Shown here one piece after another: positions 17,817 through 26,244 of a DNA stretch of 64,000 bases. Position 1 is the stretch's first letter; each line of letters starts with the position of its first letter. Both the position numbers and the translations under genes were made by a program. The stretch comes from Peptoniphilus_A hominis (GTDB taxonomy: Bacteria > Bacillota > Clostridia > Tissierellales > Peptoniphilaceae), in the NCBI RefSeq assembly GCF_040096015.1, contig NZ_JBBMFO010000004.1:14092-78091 (forward strand). Reading direction: 5' to 3'. A model generated the notes under the pieces. It had not been told where the DNA came from. It worked only from the letters and a program-made list of their open reading frames with translations, and ran no database searches.

Positions 17817-18284
17817 CTAAATATAATTATCCTTGAATTCATTCTTTTCTTCTTGGATTACTAACATTGTGTTTGTGTCTACAACACCTTTGATTTTTAA
17901 AATACTGTCATGAAAATCTTTAAATTTTTCTGTAGAACTTGTATGTACTCTAAGAAATATTCCTTTATCTCCTGTTATTCTACACACTGATTCAATATAA
18001 ATTCCTTTTTCTTTAAGCTTTAAAATGTTTTCAATAGTTTTATTAAAATCTAGAGTACAAACATTAACTAAAACATAGGAGTCTAGTGGAAGCCCTATTT
18101 TCGAATAATCAATTATTGCCTCATATCCCTCAATAACTTTCCCTTCTTCTAGTTTAGAAACTCTTTTGTTAATTGCTGGCCTGGAAAAATTTAAAAATTC
18201 AGCTATATCCTGATGAGGAGTTTTACCATTTGATTTCAAGATACTTAATATCTTTAAATCAATATCATCCACCTTAGAAAACAT
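17817..18284 (-). CDS. Lrp/AsnC-family transcriptional regulator
   Basis: 155 residues: N-terminal helix-turn-helix (DLKILSILKSNGKTPHQDIAEFLNFSRPAINKRVSKLEE) and a C-terminal RAM ligand domain (SYVLVNVC..., RITGDKGIFLRVHTSS). Such proteins sense amino acids. It is first gene of the operon that it probably controls. I use the ATG at 18284, spaced properly from AGAGGTGG; a GTG at 18293 lies inside that ribosome site. A palindrome at 18345 is a candidate binding site. Confidence 0.9.
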   Translation of the reverse strand: MFSKVDDIDLKILSILKSNGKTPHQDIAEFLNFSRPAINKRVSKLEEGKVIEGYEAIIDYSKIGLPLDSYVLVNVCTLDFNKTIENILKLKEKGIYIESVCRITGDKGIFLRVHTSSTEKFKDFHDSILKIKGVVDTNTMLVIQEEKNEFKDNYI

Positions 18285-18293
18285 TACCACCAC

Positions 18294-18649
18294 CTCTTTA
18301 ACCTTTATTTATATATAATAAGTTACCATACCGTAAGTTTAATTGCAAATATTTGCCAAATTTTTCACATTTTGTAACCATTATTATCCACTTCATCGCA
18401 TTTTTTAAATGAATTATTGCTTTTTAGAAATAATTAATAAAGTATCGTTTTCATCGTGTTTATATTATTAATGTCTTTTATCTGTTTTGTTATTAATATT
18501 TTTAATTTGTTTCAAATTTTCTTGTTTATATACTGATCATATACTCACAGTTAAAATATAATAAACCCTAATAATGGCTCTTAAGTATTGATTTTTAAAT
18601 GAAAAGAGAGACTCGAGTTAACGAGTCTCCCCAATATTTGACATAGAGC
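18294..18649. other. AT-rich upstream region of the lrp operon
   Basis: No gene is visible. It holds a 12-bp perfect palindrome GCAAATATTTGC (18345-18356), a candidate Lrp operator, and a stem-loop GAGACTCG/CGAGTCTC (18608-18629) with no T tract. The remainder is AT-rich promoter-like sequence. Confidence 0.5.
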
Positions 18650-18677
18650 CCTTTTTTTGAAATCATATATATCAAAA
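18650..18677. repeat. 28-bp direct repeat, right copy
   Basis: Identical to 7975-8002, including the CC plus seven-T start. It sits between the lrp upstream region and the gdh terminator and marks the right edge of the catabolic block. Confidence 0.9.
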
Positions 18678-18680
18678 CAT

Positions 18681-18710
18681 AAAAAAACCGCAACATATGC
18701 TGCGGTTTTT
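18681..18710 (-). terminator. Terminator of the glutamate dehydrogenase gene
   Basis: AAAAACCGCA / TGCGGTTTTT stem with an 8-base loop; on the minus strand it ends in a run of seven T. It lies 37 bp after the stop codon. Confidence 0.9.
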
Positions 18711-18746
18711 AGTCATTTTATTAAGCTTGTCATTTAAGCCTTAGGA

Positions 18747-20012
18747 TTAATACCATCCTCTTAGTTTCATAGCTTTATCGATAGATTGGATAGCGTACAT
18801 GTAAACTCCTTCTCTAGGAACTACATCGTATTCGTCACAAATTCCAAATACACCTTCGATAGCTTTCATCATGTCAGCTTCTTGTTTTTCTTCAACTTCA
18901 GCTTCAGTCCAGTACATTCCGTATTGGTTTTGAACCCATTCGTAATAAGAAACAAGAACTCCACCAGAGTTAGTTAAAATGTCTGGAGTTAGAGGAATTC
19001 CTCTTTCAACAAGAACCTTGTCTCCTTCTGGAGTAGTAGGTCCATTAGCTGCTTCACAAACTAATTTAACATTAAGTTTTTTAGCAACATCACCAGTGAT
19101 TACATTTTCTAGAGCTGCTGGAATTAAGATATCCCATTCGCCTGTCCAGAAATCATCTGCAGAAATTTGTTTTGCATCTGGGTAACCAATTAGTGTGTGG
19201 TGTTCGTTCTTATAAGCAATAAGTTTTTTGAAGTCTAGTCCATTTTCATTGTATAGAGCGTAGTTTCCTTCTTTTTTGTCCCATTCAGCTAGAGCGTAAA
19301 CTTTTCCGCCTTGTCTTTCAATGTTTTTAACTGTGAAAGATCCAACATTACCGAATCCTTGAACTGCAATTTTAGCTTTTGAGAAGTCAATTCCTTCACG
19401 CTTAGCAGCTTCTCTAGTTACTACAGCAACACCAAAACCTGTTGCTTCGTTTCTTCCTTCAGATCCGCCAAGTCCAACTGGTTTACCAGTTAACATTCCG
19501 ATATCTTGTCTGTCTCCGTTAACTTTGATCCATTCATCAAGGAACCAAGCCATGATTTGTCCATTAGTGTTAACGTCTGGTGCTGGAATATCAATTCTTT
19601 CACCAAGATATTTGTAAAGTCCTCTTATCCAACCTCTTGAAAGTTGTTCTAATTCTCTATCAGATAGTTCAGATGGATCTACACAAATACCACCTTTTCC
19701 TCCACCGTATGGAAGACCAAGTGCTCCACCTTTGAAAGTCATCCAAAGAGAAAGAGCTTTAACTTCATCAAGGTTTACATTTGGATGGAATCTAACTCCG
19801 CCCTTAGAAGGACCAACTGCTGATGAGTGAGCTGATCTCCAACCTTTGAAAACTTTTACTGAACCGTCATCCATTTTTACTGGAATAGAAATTTCAATAA
19901 CTCTTTCAGGTTCTTTTAGAAGTTCATAAACTGCTGGGTCGCAACCTAGCTTGTCACATGCAGCCTTAACTTTTTGTTGAGCTGCTACTAACGGATTTAA
20001 AGTATCTGTCAT
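18747..20012 (-). CDS. gdh: NAD-type glutamate dehydrogenase
   Basis: 421 residues of the hexameric Glu/Leu/Phe/Val dehydrogenase family. The substrate site GPSKGGVRFHP (67-77), catalytic lysine K106 in PYGGGKGGI, the PAPDVNTNGQIMAWFLDEW segment and the Rossmann motif VQGFGNVG are intact. It interconverts glutamate and 2-oxoglutarate plus ammonia, the entry step of glutamate fermentation. Codon use is smooth and typical of a highly expressed gene. Single-gene unit with a near-consensus promoter and a strong terminator. The cofactor is presumed NAD from family and lifestyle. Confidence 0.95.
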   Translation of the reverse strand: MTDTLNPLVAAQQKVKAACDKLGCDPAVYELLKEPERVIEISIPVKMDDGSVKVFKGWRSAHSSAVGPSKGGVRFHPNVNLDEVKALSLWMTFKGGALGLPYGGGKGGICVDPSELSDRELEQLSRGWIRGLYKYLGERIDIPAPDVNTNGQIMAWFLDEWIKVNGDRQDIGMLTGKPVGLGGSEGRNEATGFGVAVVTREAAKREGIDFSKAKIAVQGFGNVGSFTVKNIERQGGKVYALAEWDKKEGNYALYNENGLDFKKLIAYKNEHHTLIGYPDAKQISADDFWTGEWDILIPAALENVITGDVAKKLNVKLVCEAANGPTTPEGDKVLVERGIPLTPDILTNSGGVLVSYYEWVQNQYGMYWTEAEVEEKQEADMMKAIEGVFGICDEYDVVPREGVYMYAIQSIDKAMKLRGWY

Positions 20013-20064
20013 TTTTTACACTCTCCTTTATGTATATTCATGATAACCATTTCTTACAGTCATA

Positions 20065-20093
20065 ATTATATCAAATAGAAATATTAAGTTCAA
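20065..20093 (-). promoter_or_regulatory. Promoter of gdh
   Basis: On the minus strand TTGAAC (20088-20093), a 17-base spacer and TATAAT (20065-20070), about 50 bases before the start codon. Confidence 0.75.
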
Positions 20094-20416
20094 GTTGTGG
20101 AATTAACTTTAACGAATTGTTTATATTTGTACTTATAGCTTTAATTTTTAATTTTTTTTGGCAAATAATAATTCAAATCGTAAACAATGGTAAAAATTTT
20201 TTTCTTTTGATTCTATCACCACAAGCTACTTCTTATTTCCATTTATGTGAATTATTTTAGCACTTTTTTAGGTAATCATTTTCATTAAATTCAAGTAAAT
20301 TTTTTAAAAGAAATTCCCTATACAATAAATTTTTTAAAATTTTTTTAAAGTTTTTATTTTAATTTTTACTTATAATTCTTCTGCGTTTAGTGTATCATAG
20401 CTTATGAGGTGATTTT
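20094..20416. other. AT-rich divergent intergenic region gdh / yitT
   Basis: No gene seen. TATAAT at 20371-20376 lies 40 bases before the YitT start, with only a weak -35. The rest is extremely AT-rich with T tracts. Confidence 0.4.
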
Positions 20417-21301
20417 ATGAACTCAAATACATTGAGTTTAAGAAAATGGATTTTTTCAAAGACCTTTCAAAGAAAACTTCTGTCAGTAATTGTCTGCACT
20501 TTAATAGTTTCCTTTTCCATTGTTTACATAATAAAACCAAATTTATTGATATCAGGTGGCTTGACTGGTCTAAGTATTTTGACATCAAATGTCACAGGCA
20601 TAAGTCTTCCCCTCTTAATATTTATACTTAATATACCTACATCTGTTTTGAGCTTTTTCTTTTTAGATAGGGATTTTACATTTTTCTCTACTCTATCGAT
20701 TTTGCTCCTATCTATCTTTGCATCCTTTTACCAAAAAATCTTGCCAGGTTTTTATCTCACAAAGGAACCCATCCTTGCCTGCATCTTTGGTGGTCTCTTA
20801 AATGGTATAGGCATGGGCATCGCCTTTCGTAACGGAACATCAACGGGAGGTCTTGACATAGTGGCGGCAATTCTTAAAAAGAAATTTAACATCACTATAG
20901 GCAGTGTCCTCATGGGCATCAACTTTATTATCGTAAGTTCCCTTGGCTATTTCTTTTCCATAGACAAGGTCCTCTTCACTTTAATCTTGATGTTTATAAA
21001 CTACAATGTTGTAGATAAAATTCAACTTGGTGTTGGCAAGCAAAAGCAAGTCCTCGCCATTTCTGAAAAAAACGAAGAGATTGCAAGAGAAATTTACAAG
21101 GAAGTTCACAGAGGCGCAACTTACATCAAGGGCGTAACTTCTTACAAAAAGAAGGATGTCTACATCTTATATGTTGTATGCTCTTCCAAGCAACTTGTTA
21201 AGATTAGACAAATTATAAAGGAGATCGACCCCGATGCTTTTGTCTCTGTCTCTGACACTTCAGAAATTTTGGGCAACGGCTTTAAGGAGCTTTCAGTTTA
21301 A
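20417..21301 (+). CDS. YitT-family membrane protein with DUF2179 domain
   Basis: 294 residues: five or six TM segments (about 15-180) with the family motifs ISGGLTGLSIL and GIGMGIAFRNGTSTGGLDIVA, then a C-terminal cytosolic DUF2179 domain (about 210-290, RGATYIKGVTSYKKKDVYILYVVCS). The family is widespread in Firmicutes; its transport function is not established. Start at 20417 follows GAGGTGATTTT. Monocistronic with a shared bidirectional terminator after it. Confidence 0.88.
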   Translation: MNSNTLSLRKWIFSKTFQRKLLSVIVCTLIVSFSIVYIIKPNLLISGGLTGLSILTSNVTGISLPLLIFILNIPTSVLSFFFLDRDFTFFSTLSILLLSIFASFYQKILPGFYLTKEPILACIFGGLLNGIGMGIAFRNGTSTGGLDIVAAILKKKFNITIGSVLMGINFIIVSSLGYFFSIDKVLFTLILMFINYNVVDKIQLGVGKQKQVLAISEKNEEIAREIYKEVHRGATYIKGVTSYKKKDVYILYVVCSSKQLVKIRQIIKEIDPDAFVSVSDTSEILGNGFKELSV

Positions 21302-21333
21302 GCTATATTCAATTTAAAATTCATTTTTCGTGC

Positions 21334-21373
21334 AAAAAACCACGGGCTTTGTAAATCAAAACTCGTGGTTTTA
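21334..21373. terminator. Bidirectional terminator between yitT and the CPBP gene
   Basis: AAAACCACG and CGTGGTTTT with a long loop that itself pairs (TTTG/CAAA), A and T runs on both sides. Confidence 0.8.
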
Positions 21374-21374
21374 T

Positions 21375-22064
21375 TTATTGTATCATTTGTCTTGCAGCCA
21401 GATAAATTATAATTAAGCTCCAATCGTAAATTATGTGAATGATATAAGTGACACTTAAATTTTTTGAAAGGACATAGGATAGGGATAGGCCCGTCCTTAT
21501 TATTGAAATTATAAGGACTGCTTGCAAGAGATTAAAGTCATAGGTTGAAAGGTGCATTGCCCCAAAGATTACAGAAGAAAGAAGAAGGGCAAAAATTGTC
21601 TTTAAAATATTATTTTCCGTCTTCATTTTATTTATGACAAACAAAAAGGGAATAATAAAAATTATTTCTTCTGCAATAAATTGAATTGTGGTTGAGACAA
21701 AAAAGCTCTTGAAATTATCTGGCGTTAGCACATCAAATATTGGGTTAGTTGCACCCTCTATGCCAAGATTTGTGACGACAATAGATGAAATTACAACAGC
21801 CACAATGGAAAATCCAAGTCCAATAATTATATAAAGTATGTCCTTCATCTTTAATGGCAAAAATATTTTTTTGATGAATTTTTTGTCCACCACTAAAAGT
21901 GAAAGTAGACATAAAATACTTATGGCAAGGGCGTAGATAATTTCATTTTTTACCTTTAGTGCGTAAAATAAAAAGCTAACTCCATAAAAGGATCCAATGG
22001 CTAAGACAAGGGCGAGGATCCATCGCCAGGTCTTAGCTTCTATCTTTGGGTAGTGTCTTTTCAT
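21375..22064 (-). CDS. CPBP-family intramembrane protease-like protein (divergent)
   Basis: 229 residues, about seven TM segments. The CAAX/CPBP motifs are partly present: a glutamate pair in FIAEEIIFIIPF, a His in FGAMHLS and a His in HIIYDW. The usual EExxxR arginine is replaced by isoleucine and HxxxN is HxxxD, so catalysis is uncertain. The start overlaps the end of the cycloligase gene by four bases (ATGA). Confidence 0.75.
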   Translation of the reverse strand: MKRHYPKIEAKTWRWILALVLAIGSFYGVSFLFYALKVKNEIIYALAISILCLLSLLVVDKKFIKKIFLPLKMKDILYIIIGLGFSIVAVVISSIVVTNLGIEGATNPIFDVLTPDNFKSFFVSTTIQFIAEEIIFIIPFLFVINKMKTENNILKTIFALLLSSVIFGAMHLSTYDFNLLQAVLIISIIRTGLSLSYVLSKNLSVTYIIHIIYDWSLIIIYLAARQMIQ

Positions 22065-22606
22065 TTAGCACCAAACTCGATTAAGCCCTTATCTGTCAAA
22101 AGATAAGATAATTTTTTGTCGTAATCTTCATGAGGGACTTCTTCCACAATTTGATCAGAATAGCCAATGCCCATTCTTATAGTGTCCACTTTGGCAAAAA
22201 ATTTGTCATAGTAGCCTCCGCCGTAGCCAAGTCTGTAACCCTCGCTGTCAAAGGCAAGGCCTGGCGTAATAGTTAGGTCTACATCAAGGACTTCTTCACC
22301 AGACTTTGGTTCAAGGATGCCCATTTTATTTGGCTCTAAGTCTTCTATTCCCCTTACTTCAACGGCAATCATGTCCTTGCCCTTTACCAGTGGCACCAAA
22401 AGTTTTTTGCCATCCTTAATTATGTCCTCAATGATTTTTTTGGTATCAACTTCACTTTTATAGGAAATAAAAACAAAAACAGACTTTGCATTTTTATAAA
22501 TTTCTAAATTTTTAAGATTTTCCCTAATTATTTTATTTTTTTCATCTCTATCTTGAATTTCTGCTCTAACTTTTGTATATTTTTTCCTTACTTCTCTTTT
22601 ATCCAT
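22061..22606 (-). CDS. 5-formyltetrahydrofolate cyclo-ligase
   Basis: 181 residues. ATP-dependent conversion of 5-formyl-THF to 5,10-methenyl-THF, which clears an inhibitory folate. The family signature GYRLGYGGGYYDKFF (about 127-141), the N-terminal REVRKKYTKVR and the SEVDTKKII segment are present. It starts immediately after the nuclease gene's stop with AAGGAGA ahead, so it belongs to the rluA-nuclease-cycloligase-CPBP operon. Confidence 0.93.
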   Translation of the reverse strand: MDKREVRKKYTKVRAEIQDRDEKNKIIRENLKNLEIYKNAKSVFVFISYKSEVDTKKIIEDIIKDGKKLLVPLVKGKDMIAVEVRGIEDLEPNKMGILEPKSGEEVLDVDLTITPGLAFDSEGYRLGYGGGYYDKFFAKVDTIRMGIGYSDQIVEEVPHEDYDKKLSYLLTDKGLIEFGAK

Positions 22607-25201
22607 TTAAATCTCCTTGTTCTCGCAAATTTCTCTGTAGTCGCAATTGTCGCAAGTGCTAGTGGAAGTATAATCCCCTGCTCTTATGCTATTGGTCATT
22701 CTTCTTATTTCCTTTTCCACATTTTCTAAAAGAAGGGACAAGTCTTCCTCAGTAAAATAATTTCTCTTCTTGTCGTCTCTTGGCAATAGGTCAGAATTTT
22801 TTATGACAGTGGAAATCTCTCCCCTCTTCACAGAACCATAAGTGGCACTTGCTATTTTCTTACCCAGATTTTTTCTCGCTATAGCATAAAGTGGCATTTG
22901 AAAAGATTTTAAATCTAGAATTTCCTGTTTCGTCCTGCCCTTGGACCTCTTGTAGTCAATTAAAATCTCCTGGTCTCCCAGGGCATCAATCCTGTCGATT
23001 CTGCCCTTTACCCTTAGTCCACTGACATCTGTTACAAAACCCTCTTCAAAGTATTTTGGAACAAAGCCATATTTTTTTTGCTCTTCCAAGTCCTTTTCAA
23101 GGTAATTCTTTAAGATGTTAAAGGAATTTATTACAGAAATTTTTTCTAGGAAGGACAAATTTTCATAGTCCCCCAAATTTTCTTCCTCTAGAATCAATTC
23201 TTTGAGAACTTCAACATTTAAATCTCTTTCCCTCTTAAAATATTTCTCCAAAATGTGGTGGAACTTGTCCCCTTCATTTAAATAATATTTTTCCTCATAT
23301 TCTTTTTCCAATCTTTCAATTTTGTAAACTCTCTCAAAGAGAAATCTCCTTGGGCAGTCCTTTAAAATGTCAAAATCTGTTACAGAATAATTTCTCTCCT
23401 TAATTTTTTTGTTGATGCCAATTAATTCAGCGGCAGAAACCTTGTAGTCTAGTTCTTGACTTTCATAGTCCAGGTCAAGTTTTGATGTGGCATAAATTTT
23501 CTCCTGATCTTGAATTTTTAAGTCCAAGTCGTAAATCAAGGTGTTTAAAAGCTTTGAAAGTCCCTTGTCCTTGTCCTCTATTAAAATAAAAATTTCCTCT
23601 GATGAAAGCAAATCGTAGATTAGATAGATGTAATCCCTCTGGAAATTCTCCCTTATGAGTCCAATTCTCTCCATGTCCTTTTCTGTTTCCCTATTGTAAA
23701 GGAAGTTGTTCTTATTTTTTCTCTCAAAATTTTTGTCAAAGCCAATTAAAATTAAATTTTTAAAGTCCCTATAATAGTTTGCAGCATAAGATGCAATTTC
23801 TATTGCCTCTAGGTTTTGAACCTCATCAAGCTTTGACTTTTCAAGGTATTTTTTCGTGATTAAGACAAATTCAAAAAGTGAAATCTCCTTATAAAGTGAG
23901 GAGAGATTTTTCATCTTCAAAAAATTTTCTTCCATTTTGTCAAGAAATCTCAGGTCACGAAGTGCCAAAGTCTCTGGATTTTTTTCTACCTCTTCCCTTA
24001 TTTTTTCTCGACCACCCTCTAAATAATTTTCAAAAAATTCCATGTAATAATCTAAAGTCCCAAGGTCATCTATTTTTTCTTTTTGTAAAAAGTCCACGCC
24101 AGCAAAAAAATTCTCTGGAGAATCTGTATTTACTTCAAGGTTTTTTACTTTTGAAAAGTCTATGTCAGATAAATTCTTAAAATCATAGGTCATCAGTGCC
24201 TTTTCCAGTGAAATTTCGTCTACATCCAGAGGAAAATACATGAGTCTCACTCTTTTTAGGGTGTTTTCCTTGTTTTTATTTAAAAAATAGTCCATGAAGA
24301 CCAAAAATTCACTTTCAAGAAGAGATTTTTCACTACTTTTTACATTAAATTCAAGGCCTTCAAGAATTTCCCTAGCTTTTATCTTTTCAGCAAGACTTTT
24401 TGATCCACTTAAGATGCCAAGGTCTTGGACCTCCTTGTCCCTTAACAAGAGTTTTAGCTGAGAAAAAAATAAATTGTAAAAATCCTTATCTGATGAAATA
24501 ATTTTTATATCCTTGCCCCTTAAGTCTTCTTTGTAGTCCAAAAATTCTGACTCTTCCAAGACAAAGCCAAGGCCCTCTAGGCTCCTTATAGTGGATGAAA
24601 TCAAATCAGATTTTATAAAATTAAAGGGCAGGTCAAGATAAATATTTTTGTCTGGAAGGTCAGCAAGTTTTTTTATAATTTCCTCTTCATTTTTTCTAAA
24701 TTCCAAAAAGCCAGAGATAATTATGCTGTCGTAGGCACTCTTTTCCAGAGAAGAATCCTTTAGCCTTCCATAAAGGTCGTAGCCCCTTTCATCAAAATAT
24801 GCCTTATAAAGCTGGAAAACTTTAGAAAGCCCCTTAAAAATTTCTCCATCAATCTCTAAAATGTCTTCACAAGACAAATTATTTTCGCAGATGTCGTCAA
24901 AAAAATCTAAAATAATATCCACAGTCTCAGGAAAAATTTCCATGTCAAGAAAATTATCTTTTAAAATTTTTGATAGGATGATGTATTTTAAAACAGAGTC
25001 AGGCCTCTTTCTCCTATTCTTTTTGCCAATGCCGTCAAAAGTTTCGAAGTCTGTTTTTGTTACGTCAATGCCCCTTCTCAGCATGTCCCTTATGTAAAAA
25101 TTTATGGCAGACTGAGATGGCAAGATGACAAGAGTCTTCTCGCCCTTTAAATTTTCAAAATTTAATTTTTCCCTTGGGTTTCTAAAAATTATTTTTTTCA
25201 T
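22607..25201 (-). CDS. AddB-like PD-(D/E)XK nuclease without an ATP-binding P-loop
   Basis: 864 residues. The C-terminal third is a RecB/AddB-type nuclease: CPRRFLFERVYKIERL, GRIDRIDALGDQEILIDYKRSKG (nuclease core with D and K), and the closing cysteines CDNCDYREIC, which with the earlier Cys form an AddB-like [4Fe-4S] cluster. The N-terminus (EKTLVILPSQSAINFYIRDM) is where AddB has a GxxGSGKS loop; none is present. It is also about 300 residues shorter than typical AddB, and no AddA helicase gene is adjacent. It is probably a DNA repair nuclease; partner unknown. The start overlaps the RluA gene by 20 bp. Confidence 0.75.
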   Translation of the reverse strand: MKKIIFRNPREKLNFENLKGEKTLVILPSQSAINFYIRDMLRRGIDVTKTDFETFDGIGKKNRRKRPDSVLKYIILSKILKDNFLDMEIFPETVDIILDFFDDICENNLSCEDILEIDGEIFKGLSKVFQLYKAYFDERGYDLYGRLKDSSLEKSAYDSIIISGFLEFRKNEEEIIKKLADLPDKNIYLDLPFNFIKSDLISSTIRSLEGLGFVLEESEFLDYKEDLRGKDIKIISSDKDFYNLFFSQLKLLLRDKEVQDLGILSGSKSLAEKIKAREILEGLEFNVKSSEKSLLESEFLVFMDYFLNKNKENTLKRVRLMYFPLDVDEISLEKALMTYDFKNLSDIDFSKVKNLEVNTDSPENFFAGVDFLQKEKIDDLGTLDYYMEFFENYLEGGREKIREEVEKNPETLALRDLRFLDKMEENFLKMKNLSSLYKEISLFEFVLITKKYLEKSKLDEVQNLEAIEIASYAANYYRDFKNLILIGFDKNFERKNKNNFLYNRETEKDMERIGLIRENFQRDYIYLIYDLLSSEEIFILIEDKDKGLSKLLNTLIYDLDLKIQDQEKIYATSKLDLDYESQELDYKVSAAELIGINKKIKERNYSVTDFDILKDCPRRFLFERVYKIERLEKEYEEKYYLNEGDKFHHILEKYFKRERDLNVEVLKELILEEENLGDYENLSFLEKISVINSFNILKNYLEKDLEEQKKYGFVPKYFEEGFVTDVSGLRVKGRIDRIDALGDQEILIDYKRSKGRTKQEILDLKSFQMPLYAIARKNLGKKIASATYGSVKRGEISTVIKNSDLLPRDDKKRNYFTEEDLSLLLENVEKEIRRMTNSIRAGDYTSTSTCDNCDYREICENKEI

Positions 25202-26171
25202 TTAACAAATCACCTAAATTTATGCCAAAAATTTCTTCAGCTATATTTGTCATCTTTTCTCCTGGTAGATAAATAAATTTTTTGCCCTTGACATTTTCAA
25301 GCCCATCACACTCAAAAACTATAGAATAATTGTGGAGGAATTGACTGTCCAGTCCCTTTTCCCTAAAAATTTTATTGACCCCTTCATGACCATACTTTCT
25401 GTCGCCAATGATGAAGAGGTTTTTTTCCTTTAGGGATGCCCTAATTTGGTGGGTCCTTCCCGTTATTAAGTCCACAGCAAGTAGGGAGTAGTCCCCCTTA
25501 TTTTTTAAGAGGTGAAATTTTGTGATAGACCTCTTGCCCTCATCTTCCTTTGATTTTTTCATGACATTATTTGCAGTTTTCACTAAATTTATGTCCACAT
25601 CAAAATCTTTTTTCACCCTGCCAGAGACAAGAGTCACATAATATTTTTTAATCTGACGACTTTTTATGGCTTCATTTAAAATTTGCAGTGCCTTTAAATT
25701 TTTTGCCCCAATTAAAATCCCAGAAGTGTTTCTGTCAAGCCTATTGACAAAGGCAGGTCTAAAGGATTTTTCCAGCCTTGGACTGTAGTCCCCCTTGGCT
25801 ATTAAATAGTCCACCATCCTGTCTAGGGCATTGTCCTGGTAAGCCTTGCTGTCGTTGTGAGTGAGCATGTTAACTGGTTTTTTTACCAAAATAATATCAT
25901 CGTCTTCGTACAAAATATCTGGCAGCTTAGAATTTTTTGACTTCTTAATATCTTTTTTGAATTTATTAATTGTCTCCTCTGACAAAAATAATTTAATTTC
26001 ATCTCCCTCAGACAAAATATCTTCAGGCTTTGCCTTTTTCCCATTTAGGACAATATTTTTCTTCCTCAAATTTTTATATATGAAGGACAGTGGCGCCTTC
26101 TCAAAATAAATTTTTAAGAACCTGTCCAGCCTTCTACCCTGGTCATTTTTATTTACAATAATTTCTCGCAT
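25182..26171 (-). CDS. RluA-family 23S rRNA pseudouridine synthase
   Basis: 329 residues: N-terminal S4 RNA-binding domain (GRRLDRFLKIYFEKAPLSFIYKNLRKKNIVLNGKKA, then ILSEGDEIKL) and the catalytic RluA domain with the conserved aspartate in NRLDRNTSG and the GRTHQIRASL motif. RluC/RluD-type enzymes modify 23S rRNA; the site cannot be chosen. I use the ATG at 26171 (GGAGATCTT ahead) because longer starts reach through the divergent promoter. Heads the operon that continues with the AddB-like nuclease. Confidence 0.92.
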   Translation of the reverse strand: MREIIVNKNDQGRRLDRFLKIYFEKAPLSFIYKNLRKKNIVLNGKKAKPEDILSEGDEIKLFLSEETINKFKKDIKKSKNSKLPDILYEDDDIILVKKPVNMLTHNDSKAYQDNALDRMVDYLIAKGDYSPRLEKSFRPAFVNRLDRNTSGILIGAKNLKALQILNEAIKSRQIKKYYVTLVSGRVKKDFDVDINLVKTANNVMKKSKEDEGKRSITKFHLLKNKGDYSLLAVDLITGRTHQIRASLKEKNLFIIGDRKYGHEGVNKIFREKGLDSQFLHNYSIVFECDGLENVKGKKFIYLPGEKMTNIAEEIFGINLGDLLNEKNNF

Positions 26172-26204
26172 AAGATCTCCAAACTTTTCATTTTTTAACT
26201 TTAC

Positions 26205-26220
26205 TGATATAATTATATCA
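26205..26220. promoter_or_regulatory. Palindromic shared -10 region, rluA / MltG-like gene
   Basis: TGATATAATTATATCA is a perfect 16-bp palindrome that supplies a TATAAT box on each strand between two divergent genes. Neither strand has a good -35 box. Confidence 0.5.
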
Positions 26221-26244
26221 AAACAAGTTGAAAAGAGGTTTATT

